DNA of 64,000 nt from Vicugna pacos (Eukaryota; Chordata; Mammalia; Artiodactyla; Camelidae): contig NC_132993.1 of assembly GCF_048564905.1 (NCBI RefSeq), positions 82,801,001 through 82,865,000 of the forward strand, in the 5' to 3' direction. Position 1 is the first letter of the stretch; each line of letters opens with the position of its first letter. This document shows positions 23,111-34,005 of this stretch, one piece after another. A program made the position numbers and the translations under genes. Below the pieces are notes generated by a model. The model was not told where the DNA came from. It did no database searches and worked only from the letters and a program-made list of their open reading frames with translations.

Positions 23111-24409
23111 CTGGGCATCGAAGTTAATTTATCTTTTGTTTTTGTTTAGGTGGGCACATATTAGAAATATTGCACTGATGGAATTGAATGTGCATAAACC
23201 ATTAACTGTATTTTGCATTATTTCCATGGAAATGACTCTTCAAAGCAGAACTGATGAATCTAAAAGTACACTGAGGTTTCCTCAGACACACTGAAGAGTT
23301 GCTTTTCAGAAAAGTTGTAACAGGACATAAAATCACATACCAACCATCTGTGAGGGTGCCGATCTCCAGATACTGGGTACCAAGTACCATGATTTATCCA
23401 TTCTGGTTTTGCTCTTTCGCCAGGGGAGGAGGGACTCAGGAGACTGACTCTTTGCAGGTAGTCGTGACCAGGTGCCTCCTCTGAGAGTGATTTCTGGGAA
23501 AGATGTTTTCCGGATAAAAACGGACAGGCTCAGCTGGCGTAAGTCTTTTGCCCTTTGCCCTTCCACTTCATCCAGACGTCTTGTGACCAAGGGTGGGAAG
23601 CTGCAGGCTGGGAATGGCTGGCAAGCAAAAGGAAAGGTAGCCTGGGCTCCTGTGGGCACTGCCTGGTAAAAAGACCCTGTTTTAGTGTGGCTTCTGTTTC
23701 TGGGGGACAGACGCAATCCTGTCCATTTCCAGTGAAGGGACAAAGGAAAAATGAGGCTGTTTCTGCAAATTCTTTCCACCTATATTTTGCCAACACCCCC
23801 TCTCCTCCAAGGAGAGGTCTTGGTGTTTCTCTTCCCAATTTTTATGCACTCTTTGTCTATTATTATAGATATTAGCTCTAATGTATTTGATGTGGTTGGA
23901 ATGTGTCTTTTAATTTTATTTATGAAGACCTGTTGGTTAAGGTGGTGATCTTCAGATGTCTCCATCAAAAGGTACAATTTGTCCTCACAATTAGTAAAAG
24001 GGACAAATTCCTAGTCCCCAGTAACCTTTCACTTAATCGTTTTATCATCCATTATCTCCTTCCTTGAATCTGTTATTACACTGGGGACTGCAAATCCGTG
24101 ACTCTCCAATGATCTAATTCCTTCCACGTTTCCTAGCTGTCTTTCTTCTGTGAAAAAGGGCTTTCCCTTTATTTCTGCTGTCTTCTTTTGGGAGGGGAGG
24201 AATTGCTGTGTCCTCATAGATTTTTTATTTGCTCAGTGTGATATAATCAATTACAATCATGATTCTTTTAGAGGCTCAAATTAACCCAGTTTTAGCCAGT
24301 GGGAGCTTTTATGTTGTCTCCAACACAAGACATTGAATGTTTACATGTCTTTGTAATTTTCTGCCCTTCCTTCCCTCCATCCCTTCTTTCCTTTCTTCCT
24401 CTTTGGTTG
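23111..24409. other. Intron, mostly unique
   Basis: The 148-codon open frame at 23,333-23,779 on the - strand shows no recognisable domain, and several frames overlap it on both strands, so I read it as chance. A pyrimidine tract lies at about 24,364-24,404. Confidence 0.45.
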
Positions 24410-25540
24410 GGAGTGGGATGTGTTTATGACATTGGCTAAATCCAGAACAGTATTAAGTAAAATAGCGGTAAAAAGAGGTCTTATCTTGCCCTTGTCCTTA
24501 ATTACATTTGATTTAGTTTTCCACTATTAAATGGTACAGGTTGTTTATTTCAGTTAAAAAAAAAAGTAAGTGTTACTCTATTCCTAGTTTAGAATCGTGT
24601 TGCAAACATTGGATTCAAGGGGGAATTCACTGAATTAACTAGTGTGTTTCCTCCTTTGACCTGATGAAACGATCAATTATATTAATTGGTTTCCTAGTCT
24701 TTCCTTGTCTTCAAATATATTCAACTTGAGCACTGTTTCTTATTTTCTGAATTCTGTGCTGATTCAATATGCTTAGTTTTATGTATACATACAAGTAATA
24801 AATATATTTAGTGTATTATATATAAGACTAAATATAAACCATATATATATAAATGAATGAAGGAGACTCATTTACATCTTTATTATACTATGTATTTGAA
24901 ATTTATAAAAATGAATCAGGAAGCTGTTGTTTTAATTCTCCTGAAGAATGATTATGATATTAGGATTATTATTACCTGGAATGCAGAAAGCCTTTGTCTG
25001 CAAAATCTTTTTGAGCCTTCGGCCTTTTATAGGATCACTCTGATAAATTAATTCATTCATCTCATGGTTATTGGACTATTTAGTGTTTCTACTTCTACTT
25101 GAGGCAAATAAATTATTTTCTCAGAAAATTATCTGTTTGCCTAAATTCAAATTGTTGATGATTATTCCTTTGGAAATTTTATGTTGCCTCCCAATATGTG
25201 GTCTTAGCTCCTTTGGGTTTTTTCTTAAGTTTATATTTTTCCCTCCTTCCTTTCCTTCCTCTCTTACCTCCTCTCCCACTTTCCCTCTCTCCCTCTGTTC
25301 CCCCCTCTCTTTTAAAAAAATAAGATTGATTAGACATTTGCCTTTTTGATTGTGCGTGTGTGTTTTTTTAACCCAGGAACTAGTGCTGGCATTTTTTTTT
25401 AGCACTTTCTTTACAGCTAATGTTTTCATCTGTGTCTATTTTTAATAATACATACTCTGTGAGTCTCTTTTGCTTTTCTCTTTATGCTGTCTTGGATAAA
25501 AAGCTAATTTATTTATTTCCATCTTGCCATGTTAGTAATT
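24410..25540 (-). mobile_element. Ancient L1M ORF2 fragment
   Basis: Reverse-complement L1 ORF2 reverse-transcriptase region. The blocks 'acattggctaaatccagaac', 'ctattcctagtttagaatcg', 'gatgaaacgatcaattatat', 'atggttattggactatttag' and 'ctgtttgcctaaattcaaat' correspond in order to conserved L1 text. A pyrimidine-rich low-complexity tract (25,240-25,315) has expanded inside it. Inactive, strongly diverged. Confidence 0.65.
25240..25315 (+). repeat. Polypyrimidine low-complexity tract
   Basis: About 75 bases almost wholly C and T (CCTT, CTCC and CCTCT units). Confidence 0.85.
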
Positions 25541-26294
25541 CTAAACCAGTCATCTTCTCCTGCTGAGCCCAGATTTGCCCTAAGAGTTGGAGTCGCACAC
25601 TGTCACATGGAGGATGGAACGCACTGCTGTGTCTGTCCCTGGAAGGTGCAATTGGCTATAAGACCTTTCAACTAAGTTCAAGTCTACCCAAATCAAGGTC
25701 TGTTACAGCCAAGTTTCCCATTCTTAAATGCTAAGAACAAATTTATTCTTAAATAAAGGAAATGAGTTTATCATTCATAGATTTGAGAGGCAGATCTATG
25801 TTTAAGCAAGCTTTCAAGTGGCAGTTTTCTGAATCTTTTGATTTCTGGGGGCTATTTTTCCTACTTTCATAAATAGTATTTGGACTATGACTACCATTTT
25901 TGTGCAATAACTTTTCCCATAAGACTCTTGGCATATTATTTTATAGTCCTCTACTTTTGGAGATCATGGAGAGGTTTGAGGATAGCCTAAACTTAAATTC
26001 TTTGTAGATAATCTGGGTTTTTCCCTGCTTGGATACTTCTAGGATTCAAAAAAATGGAATTAGAGCATTTTGCTGAGATAGCTAGGAATATAGGTTTTGT
26101 TGCCCTTGTTGTTTTCACTGGACTTTCCTGGAAGCATGATGAAATCTTCCGATTTGCATCAGAGGAAATCAGCATCTGTATATGTTCTCGTGACTTGGCT
26201 CTGCTCCTTTGTCATTTCTCTCAGGAATTTTGTCATGCTGCTAGTTAGCAACCAATATCTCCTCTCTCCTTTCTCCTTACTCATAGAACTCTGA
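25541..26294. other. Intron, no recognised feature
   Basis: AT-rich. No repeat family fixed. Confidence 0.4.
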
Positions 26295-26745
26295 TTCAAC
26301 TTTGGAATGGTCCTCAGGTTAAAAACTCTATTTCCCAGTCTTCTTTGCACGTAGAGGTAGTCAGAAGACATTCTTGAGTCCAGTGAGACGTATTTGGAAG
26401 TCATTGGGTGAGGGCTTCTGGGGAAGCTCTTAAGGGGAGATAACTCATCTGGCATGCTGCATTTGTTCTTACTCTTCCTCCATATTCAATCTGGAATATA
26501 GGTATGATGGCTGGAGTACCAGCAGCCATTTTGTACGCTGGGGAAGAGAGCCACACAGTCAAGATGGTGGAGCAAGGGCTACACAGTCTGGGTCTCTGGT
26601 GGAGCAGCTTCTCTACCATCCCAGATCTGTCATTTCTGGACTTCCTGTCACAGGAGAGAAAAATAAACTTACCTCTTGGCTAAGCCACCGTTGTTTTGGT
26701 CTGTGTCTTTGAACAAAATCCTTCTCTGATGAACAAATAACTCTC
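26295..26745 (+). mobile_element. MaLR/MLT1-like LTR fossil
   Basis: The 5' part reads like the MLT1-class body ('ctctatttcccagtcttct', 'gaagtcattgggtgaggg'). The 3' part ends 'gagaaaaataaacttacctc', 'ttggctaagccaccgttgtt', 'ttggtctgtgtctttgaac', which fits the MLT1 polyadenylation and tail block. Old, solo, broken; ends approximate. Confidence 0.55.
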
Positions 26746-27500
26746 TCCTAAAGGTAAACTATCTGTTAAAATTACTGTCTTTTCATGCATTGCTTTTTCT
26801 TTTAACCCTTTCTTTTGTCTTCTTAGAGAGCTGTTTATTTCTCTTCTAAATCTCAAATTTGCATTTCTACTCCAGAGCAGACTTTATTTCTATTACTGCC
26901 TTTTAGTTTTTCTTGCCATATTTTTGTTGTTGTTTCAACTTGCATTTCATCCAGTTTCTTTTCATCTTTGAATTTAAGTTTCTTCTAAAATTAAGTTTCT
27001 CAAATTCTTTTTTACCTCGTCTCTCGTTTGGTTTCACAAGTCCTTTCATGCATTTATGACATTGATTTGGAATGCAAAATACAGCTTTGACTTTTATTTG
27101 CTGTAGCTCCTCTCAAAATTTGCTTTTCCCTGAATCTTTAGAGTTGTATTCCCCTTATCTACCTGTTACACTTTTTTTTTCAGTTTATTAACCTTTGTAT
27201 AATAGAACCATCAGGGCTGATGTTTACCAGGTGGCTCTGGGCACATGTTCCTGTCTGTGGTCCTCAGTTCTATGTGAGTTCTGCCCAAATCAGAGGAGTC
27301 CCAATGTTAACTAGAAGGATGCTGAGATACCTCACTCCAGCCAGATTTTGGTGCCCTCTTGGCTTACTTTGAATAAGTAGCTTTCCAGGGTTGCTGTGTG
27401 CAATTCTCTGGTCACTGGCATGGCGATTATTTCCTGGATAACAATATCAAGGGTCCACTCTCAGGGCTTGTCCTCCCCCTTCCCAAGGGAGGCTTATTTC
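26746..27500. other. Intron, no recognised feature
   Basis: T-rich from 26,760 to 27,180, then GC-balanced. No repeat confidently assigned. Confidence 0.4.
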
Positions 27501-28181
27501 TGTCCCAGGGCAGAGACTTGGTGATGCTAATCCTGTGATCAGATGAGGCTGGTATCAAACTTTAGTTCAGCTGCTCGCTGCTCAAAGGGCAATACTGGAG
27601 AGATAAGTGTTGATGAAAATGGAAAAGTTGCTTTATTCAGGAGGCCAGCAACCTGGGAAGATGGTGGACTTATGTCCTAAGACCATCTCCCAGTTGCTGG
27701 GGAGGACCCAAAGGTTCTAAAGGCAGTGTGAGGGAGGGGATGCAAGGGATATGTGCAGCTCATGCTCAATTCTCAGATCATTTGGCATTAAGGTGAAGTT
27801 TCAAGTATCATCCATCTTCTAGTTTCAACTGGCCTGGGGTCTATGTGCTTGTGGTCAGCAGTTTTTACCTGGCGGGGGTCTGCTTTCTATACAAACAACT
27901 TAGGAATGTGTGTCAGACTTCTGTCTACATCTTTCAGAGAACTGGGAGTTTGGTGACTCTGCTATGTGGTTGGTTTTATAGTCTTAAGTGTTACCAGTTT
28001 GCTGGCCCAACAGCTATTCTTTGTTTCTACATCTTCACATTTCCTAATCATTCACTCTTGAGCCAGCCTTTTGAGACTCAGGGGAGACAGGGGAGATGAA
28101 AGCTTTTCTACAAATAAGAGGCAAGTGGAAACATGGGGGTATCTGTCCTGGGAATGCTCCATAGCATCCTGCTTGGTTACA
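27501..28181 (-). mobile_element. Solo LTR of a cetartiodactyl ERV (ERV1-like), fossil
   Basis: The - strand copy begins TGTAACCAAGCAGG and ends CTGGGACA, giving TG...CA ends. A polyadenylation signal (AATAAA on the - strand) lies at 27,632-27,637. A 4-bp direct repeat TTTC flanks it (27,497-27,500 and 28,182-28,185), the spacing used by gammaretrovirus-like integrases. It is closely related to the LTR at 57,884 and more distantly to those at 41,410 and 43,861. There is no internal viral region. Middle-aged, probably cetartiodactyl-lineage. Family name not known to me. Confidence 0.7.
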
Positions 28182-28197
28182 TTTCTTTGCAGAAGAA

Positions 28198-28430
28198 CTG
28201 TTGTCTTTCCCTTTGATCCGTGGTATCAGGTTCAGAGACCTTCCATCATTGAACTCCACTCATCCACCCAAGACAGTTCTCACTGCTCTCCAAAATGGAT
28301 ATTCACCTCATTAGTATCTTCCACACATCCATTCTCTACTCATCCTCAACTCTTAGATTGCATTTATGATGCTTTTACCTGCTTGAAATGCTTTCTGCAT
28401 TCTTTATTACCAGGTTAGATCTTACTTGCC
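28198..28430 (+). repeat. Diverged direct repeat, copy 1
   Basis: Shares an ordered series of words with 29,288-29,515: 'tatcaggttcag', 'ctcatccac', 'tcacctcattagt', 'ggttagatcttac' versus 'agttagatcttac'. By-eye similarity is about 75-80%. Parts also resemble an L2 3' region, so it may be two copies of one repeat rather than a local duplication. Confidence 0.6.
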
Positions 28431-29287
28431 TGATGATGCTTCCTCAGCTGGGTTGAAATAGAGGGAGGCACCCTCATCTCTCCACAGGTGTAGAAAGACA
28501 GCACTGAGGGAGGAGAGCCAAGAAAGACAGATGACCTGAAGAAGCACTCCCTCCTGTGCTGGAGGAGCCAGGCACGTTTTCTGGCTGCGTGTGTCTCTTG
28601 TTTCATTTCTGAAATTGGGTGATAGTTGGAAGCCCCCGCCCTCTCCCCTGTTTTCTTCAAAGTCACCCGCAGAAGAGATCACTATTTTGCAGTCCAGCCC
28701 ATCCACGCTGCAGCTAAGAGATGTTTCTTCCAGGGAGCTGAAAATACTGGTCAGCATTATCAATTCCCAGGGCTATGCTTTCAAAGGACCATTACCTTCA
28801 ATAGCAGTCCTTGCTCACCTCTGTTTTAATGGAGGCCAAATCTAGCTCAGGATTTTCCTGACCTAAGTCTGATCCCACTGAGATTTCAAGGCATTTTATC
28901 TGAGAAATCCTCTTATCGTTTCAAGTTTAATATGTCTAAATCCAAATTTATGACTTCTCCTGGTAATGACATTGTAATTCTCCTAACCCTTAAAACTTGA
29001 CCCATGTCCAAGTTAACATGTTGGAGTTAAGCTCCAGACACAGGAAGTATCACCTTTTAAATACCATTGAGATTGTTCCAGAATTCCACTTTCCATCCTT
29101 TCCATTTTCACTGCTGTCACTATTGTGCGAGATTTATTTAATTCACATCCGAATCACCAGTGGAGGATTTCTGCTCATCTCTTTCCTCACATCTCTTCTC
29201 CCCTCCCTTTCAATAGGCAGATTAATTTCAGGTTGATCTTCTTTTAGGCAGAACCTCAATGAAGCTACTGATTCACTGAGGACCTGC
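28431..29287. other. Spacer between the two direct repeats
   Basis: No known repeat recognised. Overlapping short open frames on both strands without known domains. Confidence 0.4.
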
Positions 29288-29515
29288 TGTCTCTCCTCCC
29301 TTTGATCTGTGATATCAGGTTCAGGGACCTTTCATAGTTGAGTTCCCCTCATCCACTCAGTGTTACTTCCCTCTGCTCTCTGAAACAGATACTCACCTCA
29401 TTAGTCTGTCCCACAAATCCATCCTATACTCATCTTCAGCTCTTAGATTTTACTTATTTTTTTTCCTAGTGGGCTGCTTTCTCTATTCTTTATCACCAAG
29501 TTAGATCTTACCCCT
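29288..29515 (+). repeat. Diverged direct repeat, copy 2
   Basis: Second copy of the 28,198-28,430 unit, same orientation, offset about 1.09 kb. Similarity ends near the shared 'ttagatcttac' on the right. Confidence 0.6.
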
Positions 29516-30884
29516 TCCCAAAGACCCAGACCAAATCTAGTTGTCAGATTGGACTGCCACTTTTTTTTAAATGATTCTGGTCATTATAAACTGAATAAGA
29601 GAGACATACACATTTTGAAACTATTTCAATGAATTTGTGTGTAACTCCTTTCACATCACTCTCACTCCAGTATCTTGTTTGTGCTAGTCTGCTAAAGAAT
29701 GTGCAATAAGTAGAGCTTTTTTTCCCTCTAGCTGTAAGTCAGAATAATAACCATCTGACTTTGAGAGGTAATGTAAGAAGATGTTATCTTCCTCTGCAGT
29801 TGAAATTGTGCTGCTCAGGCTGGCATAACCCAGCGGTACAGGGACTATTGGAATTCAGGGTGAAGACACCATTTTATGCCTTATACTTTCTTGGCATATG
29901 TGGTCAATGATTTGATCTGTGCCGAAGATTCTATATCTCTTTATTGAAAGCACAAGTTTCTGTTTTGCTTTTGTTTCTGAGGTTTTTGTTTGTCTAGTTG
30001 TGTTTTCTCATTGTTCTTATTTTTGTTTGCTTGTTTTTCAGGGGCTGGTTTGGTTCCTAAAGCACAGGTTGCTCTTCTAACACTGCCAGTAAACTCATCA
30101 TGAAGCCCCCGATGACTTTTCTTCTGGAAAGCAGGATTTTAGGGTCGCTCTGGCAGAGTTCATGTGTCACGCCCTTTCCCCTACAATTCCTGTTCCTGAA
30201 TTGCTGTTATAAAAGGCCTAACTTTTCTGTCTGCATAGGTACCTGCCTGCAGGATACAGTTACCATCCCCACAGAAGCATTATCTTCCTGATCTATGTCT
30301 GCAACAGTTTCTTTTAAATAAATTGGACAATTTATTTAACAATTTATAACAATTTATAAACAATTAGGACAGTGGCCTGTGCCTTCATAAAAGACTGCCC
30401 TCTCTCTTAGACCAAGTGACCTATTGTTAAGACAGCATTTTCCAAAGTGCTTCCCGTAAGACTGCTTTAGGATGAAGATAGAGTATGTTCATGGGGAAAA
30501 GATGGGTGGACTTCCAAGGTCAATAAAAGGCGGCATGAACAAAAAGAAACAGGTTTTTTTGTGCTGCAGGACTTCTCAGTGCTTTTGCTAGACTGTCACA
30601 GGCACGGTGGGGTCCTGCCCTGAGCATCTCTGATGTGAACTGTGCCTCTGGGAGGGGTCCAGTGATGTGACTCCCAAGGGAACTAGAGCCGTATTCCAGA
30701 GGCATCTGGCATGGGGCTCTTTTTTCTTCAAAGAATATCTTTCAGAAATAGTGTTTAATGGGAAACACCATGTCAGACCTCAGCCTGGGCTGTTGTAAAG
30801 GGTATCATCAAGGGAAAATGGGAGCTTTGCTGGAGTTTAGCTGCTAGTTTGGCTCAGAAGTGCTCAAAGACTCTTTTTATAGTG
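29516..30884. other. Intron, no recognised feature
   Basis: T/TTTG-rich segment at about 29,955-30,042 and a small AT repeat ('acaatttataa' units) at 30,328-30,365. No exon called. Confidence 0.4.
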
Positions 30885-31455
30885 TATGTGTGTTGAAGAT
30901 GCCATGCTAGTCATTTGGGGAGTCCATTTTGAGTTTATTTTTGCATGTGGTGTGAAGGAGTATCCTAAATTCATTGATTTACAGGCAGCTGTCCAGCTTT
31001 CCCAGCACCACTTGCTGAAGACACTGTGTTTTCTCCATCGTATGTTTTTGCCTCCTTTGTTGAAGATTAATTGGGCTTAGGCGTGTAGGTTTATTTCTGG
31101 GCTCTCTATTCTGTTCCATTGATCCATATGTCTGTTTTTGTACCCATACCACATTGTTTTGAATACTGTCACTCTGTAGTATTGTCTGAAATCTGAGAGG
31201 ATTATGTCTCTAACTTTGTTCTTTTTTCCTCAGGATTGCTTTGGCATTTCTGGAATTTCTGTGATTCTATACAAATTTTAGGGTAATTTGTTCTAGTTCT
31301 GTGAAAAATGTCCTGGGTAAGTTGATAGAGATTGCATTAAATCTATAGATTGCTTTGGGTAGTATGGCCATTTTAACAATATTAATTCTTCCAATCCAAG
31401 AGCATGGGATATCTTTTCATCTCTTCAAATCATCTTCAGTTTCATTTATCAGTGT
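30885..31455 (-). mobile_element. L1M ORF2 fragment
   Basis: Clear reverse-complement ORF2: 'ccattttgagtttatttttg', 'ctgtccagctttcccagcac', 'tatttctgggctctctattc', 'taccacattgttttgaatac', 'agattgctttgggtagtatg', 'atcagtg'. Its right end meets an actin pseudogene directly. Confidence 0.85.
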
Positions 31456-31780
31456 CTTCTTGGAGCAGGAAATGGTCACTGCATCCTCCTGCTCTTTCCT
31501 GGAGAAGAGCTGTGAGCCTCAAAGATCAAATCACCACTGTTGGCAACAAGTGGTTCCACTGCTCCAGGGCTCTTCCAGCCTTCCTTCCTGGACATGAACT
31601 CTGGAAGCATCCATGAAACTACCCTCAACTCCATCATGATGTATAGCCCCGAGGAGGCATGGTCCCATGGCTACATATACACAGTGTGGCTGATCCTGTT
31701 TTCAAAAGGAAGCCCCCCCACTTCCCCACTCAGCAAGCCCAAGATACAGCATTCCATCCAGTCATCATCTTTTCTCAAGC
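31456..31780 (+). pseudogene. Processed cytoplasmic actin pseudogene fragment
   Basis: Nucleotide text follows cytoplasmic (beta/gamma) actin codons for residues around 225-300. 'ggagcaggaaatggtcac' corresponds to EQEMAT, 'ctgctctttcctggagaaga' to SSLEK, 'gggctcttccagccttcctt' to LFQPSF, and 'ggaagcatccatgaaactac' to the GIHETT region, where one frame reads GSIHETTLNSIM. It then continues to the 'acacagtg' of the NTVLS region near 31,680. A further scrap near 31,730-31,760 may be the C-terminal SKQEYDESGPSIV segment after an internal deletion. Frameshifts split it over at least two frames, it has no introns and it is truncated at both ends, so it is a dead retrocopy. It lies next to L1 sequence, the machinery that makes such copies. 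The source actin gene cannot be decided from this piece. Confidence 0.8.
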
Positions 31781-31784
31781 TCCT

Positions 31785-32600
31785 CTTGGCTGTGACAGTT
31801 TTCTCCAACTTTCCTTCTTTCTGATGACCTTGACAGTTTTGAGGAGGACTGGCCAGGTGTTTGTAGCCTTTCTCTCTGCTGGGAATTTCTCAGGTTTATG
31901 TGTTTTGAGATGAAAAACCACAGAGATAAAGTGCCATTTTCATCACATCATGTCAAAGGTACATGCCATCGCTGTGACTAGTTTGTCACAGTTGATGTCA
32001 ATGACCTTGATCGAGGCTGAGGTGGTGCTTGTCTGGTTTATCTACTGTGAAGTTGCTCATTTTTCCCACTTCCACCCAGTGCTCTTTGGAAAGAAGTCAC
32101 TATGTAGAGCTCACACACAAAGAGTCCAGACTATGCTTTACTTCCTTAGGGCAGAGTACCTACATAAATTATTTAGAATTCTTCTCCACCGATTTGTCTC
32201 TTCTCCTCCACTTATTAGTTTATTCAGTCATTTATTTATGTCAGTATGGACTCATGCGTATTAACTTTATACTTCAAGTCATATCCAGCGATACATTATT
32301 TATTTTGTTCACATCCTAGCTTTGGCCATTGGGAGCTCTTTTGGTTGACTCCCATGTCTTTTTGACGTGTCCATCATTGTGTGGGTGTTTTTGTTTTGTT
32401 TTCATGAGTACCTTGTTACTTCCTGGCACTACAAAAGGCACCCAGGCTTATCTTGGATCTTTCCTTTTTCAGGCCTAGAATCAGCCATGTCTCCAAGGAG
32501 CTCTGATTCCTTTTATTGGAGAATGAAATTAGACACTAAAATCTGGGTCCTGGGTTTTATGTCATTTTTGATGTTAGGAAATCCATGCAATTAAATCTTA
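31785..32600 (-). mobile_element. Ancient L1M 3'-UTR-like segment
   Basis: A recognisable old repeat: 'tgatgaccttgacagttttg', 'aagtgccattttcatcaca', 'agtatggactcatgcgtatt', 'tttggccattgggagctctt', 'ccaaggagctctgattcctt'. I place it as the reverse complement of an L1M 3' UTR, with orientation and subfamily from memory. A shorter look-alike block ('tagcctttgggaggtctttc') lies near 33,100. Confidence 0.5.
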
Positions 32601-33787
32601 TTTAATAAAGTTATCAATATTTGACTTCCTACATTCTTGCTTTGCAAGAAGCTCAAACTTAAAATGCCTTCTTTCTAAGAATAGATGGATGGATGATATG
32701 AATTTAGACATAAATAATCTGCACATATGGATTTTTCATTATTTCTTGGCTTTATTTTTTAACATTGGAATCTTTAAATATATGAGCTGTATTTTTGGTT
32801 CATGGCATAAAGTAGATATTTTTCCAAAATAAATTACTAGTTCTCTCAGTTGGATTTATTTTATCCTTTTCAAGTACTTTTTCCTTGACCTTTGAATCTT
32901 GAGATATGGGTTGATTGGATTATGAGTTAAACTGTGTGCACTCAATCTAATCTATAGGGCCTCAAGGAGCACTTAAGAGAGTGTGTCACTGGTAAAAATC
33001 CAAATTGTGTCTGCTCCTTTTTTCTTCTATCTCAATGAACAGTTTCCAGATGTAGCGGGTGTGCCTCTTCTTGCTGTGGGTGTCTCTCATCTTGCTTTAG
33101 CCTTTGGGAGGTCTTTCAGTTGACTCCTTTGTAATTCCCTTCATGGAAAAGGCCACCTATTCTAATTTATTGCCAAAGGAGATATCTTCAAATTCCCAAG
33201 CATCATCAGGGTGTGGTTGTGAGAAACTGGGCACATAAAACATTTTCTGAAAGATCCGTGGTCTACCCAACACTGTTTATTCTGCATGTTACCCCCAGGG
33301 CAAACAGCCAAAGAAAACAAAGCAGAAGTAAACTTGGGTTTGCTGGGTTCTGTTCTTTGTAGGCTTGCTCTTGTGTTGGTTTTTGTCCTGTCGTTGCACT
33401 ATGAGCTGCTGTGAAAACTAGCTTCACTGAAGCCATGCTTGGGATTTATCATTTGGTGCTGCCAGGATGGAAGATGGAATCCTCTCCATCACCCTGTATC
33501 TCCTTTATGCTGACCTTAGGAAAAATTCCTATTAGGCTTGTGGGCCAGCAGAAGCTTCCCCAGGGTAGTTGGTTATGCCTTTTTATCTTACAGTCACTGT
33601 TTCCTCAAAAATATGTATCTCCCTCTTTGGTTTGGCTGATAGGAAGCTCAGAGACAAATCTGTGGTCCATTTACAGCAAAATGTTTACCTGTAACTAAAC
33701 TTTACCATCCTGCTTGCAATTCTTGCTTTGTCCTTATTTCCTTTTCCATTCAGTTTTTTTTATATATATATAATATTGGATTTAGGA
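32601..33787. other. Intron, mostly unique
   Basis: AT-rich first half; the block near 33,050-33,190 may be another scrap of the preceding L1M repeat. A (TA) stretch lies at 33,760-33,772. Confidence 0.4.
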
Positions 33788-34005
33788 TTTCTCCACCTCA
33801 GAGCCACTGACATCCGGGGCTGAATAATTCTTTCTTGTGGGGATCTGCCCTGTGCTTTGTAAGATGTTTAGCAACATCACTAGCCTCTTCCCACTAGTAG
33901 CAACCCCATCCCATGCCTAGTTGAGTTGTAACAAGCAAAAATTTCTCCAGACATTTCCAGATGTTCCCCAGAGAGCAAAATCACCCCTTGGTTGAGAACC
34001 ATTGG
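33788..34005 (-). mobile_element. MER5A (hAT-Charlie)
   Basis: Reverse-complement MER5A, nearly full length: 'ggggctgaataattctttct', 'gatgtttagcaacatcact', 'atttctccagacatttccag', 'cccttggttgagaaccattg'. Inverted-repeat ends present in degraded form. Confidence 0.85.

Noticed and set aside
23333-23779. 148-codon open frame on the - strand
   Set aside because: Overlapped by several other frames on both strands, with no known motif or exon boundaries. Treated as chance.
29985-30300. Exon-like segment after 'cttgtttttcag'
   Set aside because: The acceptor is good, but no strong donor follows at a sensible distance and the frames show no known protein.
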